DNA of 19,935 nt from JBFHRE01 sp036745195 (GCA_036745195.1 DAIOGO010000035.1:1-19935); one strand, 5' to 3'. Positions 1-7,828 are shown, numbered from the stretch's first letter. A program made the numbers and translations. Notes: generated by a model from the letters alone, not told the origin.

Positions 1-2
1 TC

Positions 3-575
3 GACGTCCGGGATGTGGTGACCGCAGACCTGCGACGGGCGATCGGCCTCGTCAGTCAGGATGTGTTTCTCTTCCACGGCACCGTCCGCGACAACATCGC
101 CTACGGGCGTCACGATGCCGGGCCAGAGGAGGTGGTGGCGGCAGCGCAGGCCGCCGAGGCCCACGAGTTCATTCTCGAACTGGCCGACGGATACGACACC
201 GTGGTCGGCGAACGTGGGCAGAAGCTGTCCGGTGGCCAGCGCCAGCGGATCTCGATCGCTCGCGCCATCCTGGTCGAACCCGCCATCCTGGTTCTGGACG
301 AGGCGACCTCGGCGGTCGACAACGAGACCGAGGCGGCCATCCAGCGCTCGTTGCAGCGCGTCGCCCACCAGCGGACGATGCTGGTGATCGCCCACCGGCT
401 CTCGACCATTCGCCAGGCCGATCGAATATTCGTGCTCGACCGCGGGAGGGTGGTGGAGCAAGGCACCCATGACGACCTGGTCGCCCTCGGTGGGGTGTAT
501 GCCGCTCTGTGGAAGGTCCAGACGGGTGAAGTCCGGTTACCGACCACCCTGCCCTCGGCCGAGGGCCAGGGCTGA
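3..575 (+). CDS. ABC exporter ATP-binding domain, 3' end (5' truncated by window)
   Basis: This is the C-terminal 190 residues of a nucleotide-binding domain of the ABCB/MsbA-like exporter class. The frame is open to the left window edge, so the membrane domain and Walker A lie outside. Visible in order are the Q-loop (VSQDVFLF), the signature LSGGQRQR, Walker B with catalytic Glu (ILVLDEATS), the D-loop (SAVD) and the H-loop (IAHRLST). All are intact, so the ATPase should be active. Exporters of this class usually fuse a six-helix membrane domain in front and work as homo- or heterodimers in the cytoplasmic membrane. The substrate cannot be inferred. The tail after the domain is short and polar. 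The gene converges on the phosphotransferase gene with 11 bases between stops. The GTG at 15 is internal, because the frame upstream of it reads as conserved NBD sequence (DVRDV). Confidence 0.93.
   Translation, partial: DVRDVVTADLRRAIGLVSQDVFLFHGTVRDNIAYGRHDAGPEEVVAAAQAAEAHEFILELADGYDTVVGERGQKLSGGQRQRISIARAILVEPAILVLDEATSAVDNETEAAIQRSLQRVAHQRTMLVIAHRLSTIRQADRIFVLDRGRVVEQGTHDDLVALGGVYAALWKVQTGEVRLPTTLPSAEGQG
547..571. terminator. GC-rich palindrome at the end of the ABC exporter gene
   Basis: CCCTG-CCCTCGG is followed directly by CCGAGGG-C-CAGGG. This is a 14-bp perfect palindrome (552-565) extended by five more pairs across a one-base bulge. It covers the last codons of the ABC gene and lies just past the stop of the convergent kinase gene, where a bidirectional terminator would be expected. 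There is no T tract, so the call rests on position and symmetry only. Confidence 0.35.
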
Positions 576-586
576 GGTTGCCCAAC

Positions 587-1651
587 TCACCGTCTCTCGG
601 CGGCGACCTCCAACAGGACCTGAGCCCCTTCCCCCATCGCGGCAAACCGATCATCGGAGGTCTGACCCCGCTTCCAGCGGATGAAGATCTGCTCGAGCAC
701 CACCGCCAGCTTGAAAGCTCCAAAGACCTCGTACCAACCAAACCCAGACAGGTCCCGACCCGAGCGGTCGGCGTAACGTTGGGTCGCCTCTGCCCGCGTC
801 ATGAAGCCAGGTACGGTCGAAGGCACTGCGGTGGGCATCGAGGCAAGACCGGGGGGGACCTCGCCGGGGTCGAACCAGATCGCCATCACCGTTCCGACAT
901 CGACGAGCGGATCGCCCCGGGTGCACATGTCCCAGTCGTAGACGGCCACGCACCGACCGGGATCCGATTCGGAGACGGCCATGTTGTCGAGTCTCCAGTC
1001 GTTGTGAAGGAGCGAGACCTCTCTGGAGGTCGGGAGATGCTCGAGCAGCCAGCCCGCCAGTTCCTCGGCAAGGGGATGGTCGTCATCCCGGGCAAGCCGC
1101 CAGCGCTCGACCCAACCTTCGACCTGTCGCAACACGAACCCATCGGGGTGGCCGAGATCGCCCAGGCCGGCCGCCTCCGGTGCCACCGAATGGAACTCGG
1201 CCAGGGTGTCGATCACCGCCGTGCTCAGCTTCCGATTCGCCACCGGATCGGCGCCGCCCCCGAACACAGCGGGCACCTCACCCTGCACCACCACCCCCCG
1301 CCGTCGCTCCATGATGAAGAAGGGGGCTCCGATGACGGCCGGGTCCTCGCAGAACAGGTAGGCCCTGGCCGCTTTCGGAAAGGCCTGCCACAGCCGTGAC
1401 AGCACCCGGAACTCACGGGCCATGTCGTGTGATGAGGGGGCCAGCGGTCCGAGTGGTGGTCGCCGCAGGACGTACTCGTTGCGGCCAAAGCGCAACAGAT
1501 AGGTCAGGTTGGCCTTGCCCCGGGCAAACTGGAGCACCTCCAGTGGGCCATCGGTACCGGGCAGACGCCCGTCGAGCCAGCGGACGACACCGGTCTCATC
1601 GAAACGTTCGTCCGCTCTGACGGGGATCAGTTCCGGGGTGGAATCGGTCAC
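587..1651 (-). CDS. APH-fold phosphotransferase (ACAD10/LvaA-like kinase family)
   Basis: This is a 354-residue cytoplasmic protein of the aminoglycoside-phosphotransferase/choline-kinase fold. The catalytic loop is HNDWRLDN (residues 216-223; HxD-type loop with N217 in place of the usual Gly). The metal-binding Asp is in VYDWDM (D239), followed by the family's GDPLVDVG segment. Near the N terminus, RGKANLTY and VLRRPP match the nucleotide-binding lobe of the ACAD10/11-like subgroup. Characterised relatives of this subgroup phosphorylate 4-hydroxyacyl-CoA compounds (LvaA of levulinate catabolism; human ACAD10/11), so a hydroxyacyl-CoA or small-alcohol substrate is more likely than an antibiotic. 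No acyl-CoA dehydrogenase gene lies in the window to support this. The start is GTG at 1651; no good ribosome site precedes it, and it may be leaderless. It diverges from the permease gene with 55 bases between starts. Confidence 0.85.
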   Translation of the reverse strand: MTDSTPELIPVRADERFDETGVVRWLDGRLPGTDGPLEVLQFARGKANLTYLLRFGRNEYVLRRPPLGPLAPSSHDMAREFRVLSRLWQAFPKAARAYLFCEDPAVIGAPFFIMERRRGVVVQGEVPAVFGGGADPVANRKLSTAVIDTLAEFHSVAPEAAGLGDLGHPDGFVLRQVEGWVERWRLARDDDHPLAEELAGWLLEHLPTSREVSLLHNDWRLDNMAVSESDPGRCVAVYDWDMCTRGDPLVDVGTVMAIWFDPGEVPPGLASMPTAVPSTVPGFMTRAEATQRYADRSGRDLSGFGWYEVFGAFKLAVVLEQIFIRWKRGQTSDDRFAAMGEGAQVLLEVAAERR

Positions 1652-1706
1652 CTGCTTGGTTGTAGCAGGGCAGGGGGCGATCCGGGGCCCTGGCTAGCCT
1701 GACCAT

Positions 1707-4364
1707 GTGGAAGCTCCTGCTGATCGGTCCGGCCCGGCAACGACGAAACGCGGGACGACAGCCTCGCCCCGGCGGAAGGAACGCATCGCCCGATGGACCC
1801 GATGGCTGGTCTCCCCCTGGCTCGACCTGACCCTCGTCTTGGCGCTGGTGGCGGCCGCCGCCACCCCGCCCCTGCTGATGGCGGCGGCCGGCGCCTGGGA
1901 GTCGGAAGCCGCCGATCGAGTGGTGGCGGCGCTGACCGAGACCACCACCCGCCGCCGGGCCGGTCTCACCGTGTCCCTCGATGCGGTGTTCGATTCCACC
2001 GCCCTCGAAACGGCCGATGCCGCCCTCCGCTCCCGCCTGGCGGAGATCGAGGGACTGGCCGAGGCCACCACCAGTTTCTACACCTTCCGGGGTCGGGTCT
2101 CGGTCGAGGGGGGAGTCGCACCCACCGGAGTGCCGGTGCGACTGCTCGATCGACCGGGAGCGGTCGAGGCCATCACCGTGCTCGAGGGACCGGTGGAGGG
2201 AGGAACTGTCTGGATCTCCTCCTGGTTGGCAGACCAATCCGGGGCGGTCCCCGGCGCCACGATTCGATTCGAGGCCGACGCCGAACCGGAGACACCGGGC
2301 GCCGACGCCGCGCCGGGAGGAGGATCCTCGGTCGACCTGATGGTGGCCGGGATCTACCAGCCGCTCTGGTCGGCCGATGGTGGTTCGCCNNNNNNNNNNN
2401 NNNNNNNNNNNNNNNNNNNNNNNNNNNNNNNNNNNNNNNNNNNNNNNNNNNNNNNNNNNNNNNNNNNNNNNNNNNNNNNNNNNNNNNNNGCCCTGGCCGG
2501 TGCCTTCGCCCGTCTGGCCGGACCGAGACCACCGGCTCCGAGCTTCGACTCGGACGCCCCCGGTTTGCTGGAAGAAGCGGACGTGACGGTCCTGGCATTA
2601 CGGGCGCCACTGCGGGCGACCCGAATCACGGGAATCGTGCTCGGAGCCGGAGTCATGGTCTCGGCCGGGGCGTTTTTGGTGCGGAGACGTCGCCGCGAGT
2701 ACCGGCTGCTGGCGGGAGAGGGCGAACGATGGATCCACATCGGGAGTCGAACCGTCGCCCAGCTCGCCGCGTTCGCGATGGTCGGCACCCTGGTGGGAAG
2801 TGCCGCCGGACTGGCGGCGGCGATATTGCTGGGACCGGCCCGGTCGATGGCTTTCGAGTCCCTGGATCAACGGTTGATCGTCCTCGCCGCCGCCGGAGGC
2901 CTCCTCGGTCAGGGTCTGATCGTGGGAGTTCTCGGGCAGGCGATGACGGCCACCGAAGGGTCTGACCGGCGGTCCGGCTCATTGTCACCCCTCGTGCCGG
3001 TGCTGGCGCTGGCCGCCGGCGGTCTGTTCTGGCAACAGGTCGGTGCCGCCGCCGCCCTTCGTTCCGACGCCCTGGATCTGGCCGTGGTGGGTTTGCCGAT
3101 CGCGGCGTTCATCGCATCGGCCACCCTCCTGCTGACAGCCGGGAATGCCGCCTCCAGCCGGCTCGGTCGTTGGTGGCCGCGACTCTCCCCCACGATCTAC
3201 CTGCCGATTCGCCGGCTGCTGAGACCAGACAGAACCGCCAGGCTGGTTGCGGTGGCCCTGGCGATCGGGCTGGGCCTGGTGGTGTTCTCCCTCACCCTGG
3301 TGACGAGCCTGCAGCGAGCCACCGAAGCGGCAGTGGCCACCGCAGTGGGAGGAGCAACCAACATCGACCTGATCGGGGTCATTCCCCCTGACGAATCGTT
3401 ACCGGCGGCCTCGACCATCGTTCGTTACCAGGACACCCGGGTGGAACCCGGACAACTACCGGTGCGAATCGTGGCAGTGGACACGGCCTCGATGACAGAG
3501 GCGCTGTCGTGGCCGGACGAATTCGGTCTGGACGCGGCGGAGGTGATCCGGCTCCTCGAGTCGGACCTCGAAGGGGTGGTGCCGGTGATCGCCCTCGAGG
3601 GGCAATCTCTCCCCGGCGACGGCGGGTTCGGCACCAGTGTCCGTGTTCCGTATGCGGTGGTAGGGGTCGCCTCGTCTTTTCCCCTCGCCTCCGACGCCCG
3701 ACCCAGCTTGCTGGTATCGACCTCCCGACTCGATACCTTCGAGCTCGAACGAGTTGCCACCGTCCTCGGGGTGGATCCCGATAGTCCTGAAGCCGCCGAC
3801 GGGTTCCGCCCACCGAGCACCACCTACCGCAAACGGCTGATCTCCCGATCCACCCCGGCCGAACTTGCGCCGTTCCTGTCGGCCAACCAACTCACGGCCC
3901 GCACCGTGGAGACGGCCGCCGGACGGCGGACACAGGTCGATCTGCTCGGTCCCTTGTTCGCCTTCGACTACCTGCGCCTGCTCGGGGCGGTGGCGGCGGC
4001 CGCCTCGATGGTCGCGCTGCTGCTCCATCAGGCCGCCCGAGCGAGAGAGCGCAGTCTCGCCAATGTGGTGATGAGACGGATGGGCGTCCCGTCCGCCCAC
4101 CTCACCCGCATGGCGCTGATCGAGGTGACGTTCCTGGTCGTGGTCATCTCCACCGCCGCCGCCTTCACCGCCCGGCTTGTCGCCGGCAGGGTCGTGGGGA
4201 GGTTCGATCCTGCCCCCCGGCTCCCTCCACCGGTGGCGGTGGAGATGCCATGGAGTCTGGTCATCGGGGCCCTCGCCCTTGTGGGACTGGCGTTGTTCGT
4301 CGCCACCTGGCTCTCGCAACGAAACCGCCGGAGCGAGGGGGAGGTGCTCCGCGATGTCGAGTGA
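1707..4364 (+). CDS. Large FtsX-type ABC transporter permease, interrupted by an assembly gap
   Basis: This is a membrane protein of the MacB/LolE permease type, read as 885 residues with 34 unknown (228-261, the N run). The first membrane helix is near residues 45-65, followed by an outside domain broken by the gap. After the gap come helices near 306-325, 353-375, 390-411, 428-446, 456-478 and 511-533. A second outside domain spans about 535-750. Three last helices lie near 756-774, 803-825 and 849-869. Charged loops of the type RRRREYRLL and RERSLANVVMRRMG are typical of FtsX domains, which interact there with the ATPase. Two FtsX modules in one chain suggest it alone supplies the whole membrane part. 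The GTG start at 1707 has no clear ribosome site; a start further in is possible. Its stop overlaps the next start by 11 bases. The true length depends on the gap size. Such transporters often act mechanically on lipids, lipoproteins or peptides; the substrate is unknown. Confidence 0.88.
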   Translation: MEAPADRSGPATTKRGTTASPRRKERIARWTRWLVSPWLDLTLVLALVAAAATPPLLMAAAGAWESEAADRVVAALTETTTRRRAGLTVSLDAVFDSTALETADAALRSRLAEIEGLAEATTSFYTFRGRVSVEGGVAPTGVPVRLLDRPGAVEAITVLEGPVEGGTVWISSWLADQSGAVPGATIRFEADAEPETPGADAAPGGGSSVDLMVAGIYQPLWSADGGSXXXXXXXXXXXXXXXXXXXXXXXXXXXXXXXXXXALAGAFARLAGPRPPAPSFDSDAPGLLEEADVTVLALRAPLRATRITGIVLGAGVMVSAGAFLVRRRRREYRLLAGEGERWIHIGSRTVAQLAAFAMVGTLVGSAAGLAAAILLGPARSMAFESLDQRLIVLAAAGGLLGQGLIVGVLGQAMTATEGSDRRSGSLSPLVPVLALAAGGLFWQQVGAAAALRSDALDLAVVGLPIAAFIASATLLLTAGNAASSRLGRWWPRLSPTIYLPIRRLLRPDRTARLVAVALAIGLGLVVFSLTLVTSLQRATEAAVATAVGGATNIDLIGVIPPDESLPAASTIVRYQDTRVEPGQLPVRIVAVDTASMTEALSWPDEFGLDAAEVIRLLESDLEGVVPVIALEGQSLPGDGGFGTSVRVPYAVVGVASSFPLASDARPSLLVSTSRLDTFELERVATVLGVDPDSPEAADGFRPPSTTYRKRLISRSTPAELAPFLSANQLTARTVETAAGRRTQVDLLGPLFAFDYLRLLGAVAAAASMVALLLHQAARARERSLANVVMRRMGVPSAHLTRMALIEVTFLVVVISTAAAFTARLVAGRVVGRFDPAPRLPPPVAVEMPWSLVIGALALVGLALFVATWLSQRNRRSEGEVLRDVE
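2390..2489. other. Assembly gap of exactly 100 N
   Basis: Exactly 100 undetermined bases lie inside the permease gene. A run of 100 is the usual placeholder for a gap of unknown length. The reading frame matches on both sides if the real gap equals 1 modulo 3, as 100 does; this would happen by chance one time in three. The missing sequence encodes part of the first extracytoplasmic domain. Confidence 0.97.
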
Positions 4365-5157
4365 ACCAGTGGTGGTCTGTAGCCATCTCGTCAAGGTGTA
4401 CGACTCTGCCAGCGGTCGGGTCCAGGCGGTGCGAGGAGTCGACCTCGAGATCGACGAGGGGACCGCCACAGCCATCGTGGGGCCGTCCGGAAGCGGCAAG
4501 TCTTCCCTCCTGCGGATGATCGCCGGCCTCGATCGTCCCACCGCCGGGTCGGCCCTGATCACGGGAATCGACCTGTTCTCGCTCCGTCCGGGCCGGCGTT
4601 CCCGGCTGCGTGGCAGCCTGGTGACGCTGGTGTTCCAGCGGCCATCCGACAACCTCTTCTCCCACCTCACCGCCCGCCAGCAGCTCGCCCGGCTGGGGGG
4701 GGAGGAACAAGTCGTTTCGGAGACGCTGGCCGACTTCGGGCTGGAGGGCCGGGCCGATCACACCCCTGATCGGCTCTCTGGCGGAGAGAAACAGCGGCTG
4801 GCGTTCGCCCGGGCGGTCGTTTCGGGCCACCGACTGGTGATCGCCGACGAGCCCACCTCCCAGCTCGATGGTGAAAGCGCCCAGGCCACCCTCGAAGCCA
4901 TCTCCCACCTCGTCGCCCGAGGCGCCTCGGTGCTCGTCGCCACCCACGACGATCGCGTCCTGGAACGCATGAGCTCGGTCATCGTGTTGCGCGACGGGAC
5001 CGTCGCCACCATCACCTCGGGCGGGGAGGAACTGGCGGTGATCGACCGTTCGGGTCGGATCCAGCTCCCACCCCTGGTCAGGGACAACTTCCCGGATCGC
5101 CGGGCCCGCTTGAGATGGGACCCGGACACCAACCGACTGACGGTGGATCCACCATGA
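4354..5157 (+). CDS. MacB/LolD-type ABC ATPase with AbrB-like C-terminal tail
   Basis: This is a 267-residue ATP-binding subunit for the FtsX-type permease. Walker A is GPSGSGKS (43-50), the Q-loop Gln is in LVFQRPSD (Q95), the signature is LSGGEKQR (141-148), Walker B is LVIADE (161-166) and the H-loop His is in VATHDD (H198). All catalytic residues are present. After the domain, residues about 224-266 carry a tail reading VIDRSGRIQLPP, then VRDNF and LTVDPP. This follows the SpoVT/AbrB swapped-hairpin pattern (V-D-x-x-G-R-I-x-I-P, R-x-x-L, ending in a beta strand). Similar tails occur on some other actinobacterial ABC ATPases as far as I recall; their role is not established. The ATG at 4354 has a strong AGGGGGAGG site upstream and overlaps the permease stop by 11 bases. 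The frame is open further upstream, but that lies inside the permease gene. Confidence 0.92.
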   Translation: MSSEPVVVCSHLVKVYDSASGRVQAVRGVDLEIDEGTATAIVGPSGSGKSSLLRMIAGLDRPTAGSALITGIDLFSLRPGRRSRLRGSLVTLVFQRPSDNLFSHLTARQQLARLGGEEQVVSETLADFGLEGRADHTPDRLSGGEKQRLAFARAVVSGHRLVIADEPTSQLDGESAQATLEAISHLVARGASVLVATHDDRVLERMSSVIVLRDGTVATITSGGEELAVIDRSGRIQLPPLVRDNFPDRRARLRWDPDTNRLTVDPP

Positions 5158-5780
5158 TCGCCGCTCTCGAGCTCCGCCATGTTTCGCGCTTCTACCGACT
5201 GCGGGGTGAGGTGGTGGCCGCCACCGTCGACGCCAGCCTCGTCGTGGAACCGGGCGAGGTGATCGGCATCGTCGGTCCGTCCGGGTCGGGCAAGACAACC
5301 CTCCTCAACCTCGTGATCGGCTGGGAGTCGCCCGACGAAGGGGTGGTCGTCAGATCCTCCGACCACGCCACCTGGTCCGGGCTGGCGGTGGTTCCGCAGG
5401 CGATCGGACTCCTCGACGAGCTCAACGTCGTGGAGAACATCGAGTTGCCCGCCCGGTTGGGAAACCACCAGTTCGAAGCGGCCGAGACGGTACTCGAGCA
5501 CCTCGACATGGCCGGCCTCGGCGGCCGGCTGATCGATGAGCTTTCGATGGGAGAACAACAGCGGGTGGCAGTGGCGAGGGCACTCGCCTACCGCCCCCGC
5601 CTGCTGGTAGCCGACGAGCCCACCGCTCATCTCGACGAGCGACGGGCCATCACCGTCGCCCGCCGGTTGGCCGCTTTGGCCGGGTCGGGATCGGCGGTGT
5701 TGATAGCCACCCACGACCGGCGCATCCTCGGCGACTGCCACCGGGTCCTGACGATGCGCGACGGTCACTTGGTGGACTGA
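5154..5780 (+). CDS. Second MacB/LolD-type ABC ATPase
   Basis: This is a 208-residue ATP-binding subunit, close to the minimal length for the LolD/MacB family. Walker A is GPSGSGKT (41-48), the Q-loop Gln is at 82 (VVPQAIGL), the signature is LSMGEQQR (130-137, Met in place of the first Gly of LSGGE), Walker B is LLVADE (150-155) and the H-loop His is at 187 (IATHDRR). The ATG at 5154 overlaps the preceding TGA (ATGA), so translation is coupled to the first ATPase. The two ATPases differ clearly: only the first has the AbrB-like tail, and the signatures differ. They therefore probably form a heterodimer on the single duplicated permease. Two separate homodimers are less likely with only one permease gene present. 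Confidence 0.92.
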   Translation: MIAALELRHVSRFYRLRGEVVAATVDASLVVEPGEVIGIVGPSGSGKTTLLNLVIGWESPDEGVVVRSSDHATWSGLAVVPQAIGLLDELNVVENIELPARLGNHQFEAAETVLEHLDMAGLGGRLIDELSMGEQQRVAVARALAYRPRLLVADEPTAHLDERRAITVARRLAALAGSGSAVLIATHDRRILGDCHRVLTMRDGHLVD

Positions 5781-5839
5781 GATCGTCTCTCGAGCCGACC
5801 ACCCTCGACCAGCTCCTGCCTGCGCCGATCGCTCCACCA

Positions 5840-5868
5840 TTGACTCCGGCCACTCAGGGTGATATAAC
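5840..5868 (+). promoter_or_regulatory. Sigma-70-type promoter of the VWA-protein gene
   Basis: TTGACT (5840-5845) and TATAAC (5863-5868) are each one base from the consensus hexamers and are separated by exactly 17 bases. Transcription would begin near 5875, about 38 bases before the GTG start at 5913. It is the only convincing promoter of this type that I found in the window, so the VWA gene probably has its own strong transcription despite following the ABC operon. Confidence 0.75.
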
Positions 5869-5885
5869 CACCACCAGGGGTGGTG
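5869..5885 (+). promoter_or_regulatory. Inverted repeat at the predicted transcription start
   Basis: CACCACC (5869-5875), AGG, GGTGGTG (5879-5885) forms a perfect 7-bp inverted repeat. It directly abuts the -10 box and spans the predicted start site. It could be a repressor operator or a 5' end hairpin protecting the message. No regulator gene is nearby. Confidence 0.4.
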
Positions 5886-5912
5886 TCTGGGACCGATGGG
5901 AAGGGGTTTCGC

Positions 5913-7754
5913 GTGAAGCGACTGGTGGTCCTCGCCACAACCGTTCTGATGATGGTGGCAGTGCCGGCATCAGCCTCGAGTCATACCTCCGCCGGGACGT
6001 TGCCCAACGGAACTGCGATCGATGTCTCCGTCGATGACCCGCTCGATGGAACCGAGTTCGTGGTTCCAGCGGGCGTCGCCACCATCGACGTGGCGGTGAC
6101 CGGCACCGCCTCGGTGGGCGAAGGGGCGCCTGACGCCACGTTCGTCTACGTCATCGATGTGTCCTTCAGCTCCAACGGGTCGGCCTCGGGTGACTGCGGC
6201 GGAGACCTCAATGGAGATGGGTCGGCCAACTCGATCCTGGACTGTGAGATCGCCGGAGTGCTGGCGCTCAACCAGGCGGCGCTCGCCGCCGGGTCGGTCG
6301 ACGAAGTGGGCGTCGCCGTCTATGGGGAGGGCGGCGCCGCCGCCGATATGACCCCGGCCGGTGGGGATGATCCCATCACCGCCCCTGGCGCCGGTCCGGG
6401 CAATGTCGCCACTGTCGTGACATCGGTCGTCTCGCCCGACTGCAACGCCGGAGTCGGCCAGTTCACCAACAAGGTCGTCGGCTGCGACGGAACCAACTTC
6501 GCCGCAGGTCTCGCCGCCGCCACCACCGTCGTCAACGCCTCGACCAACGGGACCAACATCGTGGTGTTCCTGTCGGATGGGCTCAGCAATCTCGGGGGCG
6601 GCGACTTCGCAGCCAATCTGGCGGCATTGCAGGCGACCGGGGCCCAGGTGCAGACCTTCGCGGTCGGAGCGGGCTCCTCCTGCACCGGTGGAACGGCCGG
6701 AACTCTGCAGCAGATCGCCGACGCCACCGGCGGCGCCTGCACCACTGTCGTCAGCCCGGCGTCGCTCCCTGACATCGTGCCCGATCTCTTCGCCTCGACC
6801 CTCGACACCCTCCAACTGAAGGTCGACGCCGGTCCTGGCACCGCCATCCCCAACTCCGACATCACGCTCCCGCTTCCCCAGAACGGGCCGGTGTCGGTCG
6901 CCTATGACACGACTGCCGCCGGTCTGGCACCGGGTGGCCACACGCTGTGCGTCACCGCTTTCGGCACGGACGTCGGTGGCACGGGTGACAGCGGCCCGGC
7001 CTGTGTCGACGTCAACCTCCTCCAGATCGATCTGCAGCCGGCCGAGGCGACCAACGAACTGGGGACGCCGGGTCAGACTCACACCGTCACCGCCGGCATC
7101 ACCGGGGCGCCGGGAACCCTGGCCGGCAGAATCGTCACCTTCAGTGTGGTCTCCGGGCCGAACGCCGGCGCCGCCGGCACCTGCACGGTGGCCGTGAACT
7201 GCGCCACCGACGCCGCCGGGTCGGTGTCGTGGACCTACCCGGCAGTCCAGGGGCCGGCCGGAATCGGGACCGACACCATCCAGGCCTGTTTCACCGTCAA
7301 CACTCCGACCGGTGCGACGGGATGCGACCGAGCCCTCAAACACTGGAGCGACGCTACCGCCCCGGTGGCGAGTTGCCTCCCCGGGCCAAACCCCCACGGA
7401 CAGACCATTCCGCCGGCCGGGAGCAGCAGCCTCCCCGGCGCCAAGGGAGGCCAGAATGAAGACGGGTTCTATCAACTGACGGCTTTCGATGCAGTCGACC
7501 CCGACCCGGCGATCTATGCCACCGACTCCGGTAGTGGAACCGTGTTCGGGCCGTTCACGGCCGGGACGGTGGTGAAGTGGACCCAGGCTCCGGGAGCCAC
7601 ACCCACCGCCAAGAAGATCGGAAGCAGCACCGGCGCCGCCGGCGCCGTCACCTGGCACATCATCGCCAAGGGCGACATGTTGCTCTACGCAGTCGATGGT
7701 TCGGGCAACGCCTCCGACCCGATCAGCTGTCTGGTCCCACCCGCCCCCAAGTGA
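5913..7754 (+). CDS. Secreted von Willebrand factor A domain protein
   Basis: This is a 613-residue exported protein. A signal peptide (MKRLVVLATTVLMMVAVPASA, cut near residue 21) follows the GTG at 5913, which has an AAGGGG site six to seven bases upstream. An in-frame GTG at 5880 is rejected because it lies at the promoter start. A VWA domain spans about 75-300 with a complete metal site: D-x-S-x-S at D82/S84/S86, Thr near 194 (CDGTNF) and Asp 222 (FLSDGLSN). Inserted just after the first metal-site strand is an EF-hand/dockerin-like loop, DLNGDGSANSILD (98-110). The rest (about 300-613) looks like Ig-like beta domains. Fourteen cysteines, all beyond the signal peptide, suggest disulfides. 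There is no LPxTG motif or C-terminal helix, so it is probably released or loosely surface bound. VWA domains usually bind proteins; a role in adhesion or matrix is an inference. Confidence 0.85.
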   Translation: MKRLVVLATTVLMMVAVPASASSHTSAGTLPNGTAIDVSVDDPLDGTEFVVPAGVATIDVAVTGTASVGEGAPDATFVYVIDVSFSSNGSASGDCGGDLNGDGSANSILDCEIAGVLALNQAALAAGSVDEVGVAVYGEGGAAADMTPAGGDDPITAPGAGPGNVATVVTSVVSPDCNAGVGQFTNKVVGCDGTNFAAGLAAATTVVNASTNGTNIVVFLSDGLSNLGGGDFAANLAALQATGAQVQTFAVGAGSSCTGGTAGTLQQIADATGGACTTVVSPASLPDIVPDLFASTLDTLQLKVDAGPGTAIPNSDITLPLPQNGPVSVAYDTTAAGLAPGGHTLCVTAFGTDVGGTGDSGPACVDVNLLQIDLQPAEATNELGTPGQTHTVTAGITGAPGTLAGRIVTFSVVSGPNAGAAGTCTVAVNCATDAAGSVSWTYPAVQGPAGIGTDTIQACFTVNTPTGATGCDRALKHWSDATAPVASCLPGPNPHGQTIPPAGSSSLPGAKGGQNEDGFYQLTAFDAVDPDPAIYATDSGSGTVFGPFTAGTVVKWTQAPGATPTAKKIGSSTGAAGAVTWHIIAKGDMLLYAVDGSGNASDPISCLVPPAPK

Positions 7755-7775
7755 GGCGATGAGATCGTGGGGGAC

Positions 7776-7809
7776 GAAGAGAGGCCGGGCGTCATCCCGG
7801 CCTCTCTTC
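7776..7809. terminator. Bidirectional hairpin terminator between convergent genes
   Basis: A perfect 14-bp stem (GAAGAGAGGCCGGG, 7776-7789; complement 7796-7809) has a six-base loop. It lies between the VWA gene stop (7754) and the stop of the convergent GTPase gene (7829-7831). There is no long T tract on either side, but the GA-rich foot of the stem gives a short pyrimidine-rich end. Stem length and position make a terminator the best reading. Confidence 0.8.
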
Positions 7810-7828
7810 TCGTAAAGGTGATCGTCTG

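Noticed and set aside
1652..1706. Divergent promoter between the APH-fold kinase and the permease
   Set aside because: A TACAAC (minus) and a TAGCCT (plus) could serve as -10 boxes for leaderless messages, but neither has a -35 box at proper spacing.
3456..4670. Long open frame on the minus strand across the permease and first ATPase genes
   Set aside because: It is antisense to well-supported genes, its translation is Arg/Gly/Pro-rich and family-less, and open antisense frames are common at this G+C content.
5970..7658. 562-codon minus-strand open frame opposite the VWA gene
   Set aside because: The plus frame has a signal peptide, metal-site residues, a promoter and a ribosome site; the minus frame is Gly/Arg-rich without domains.
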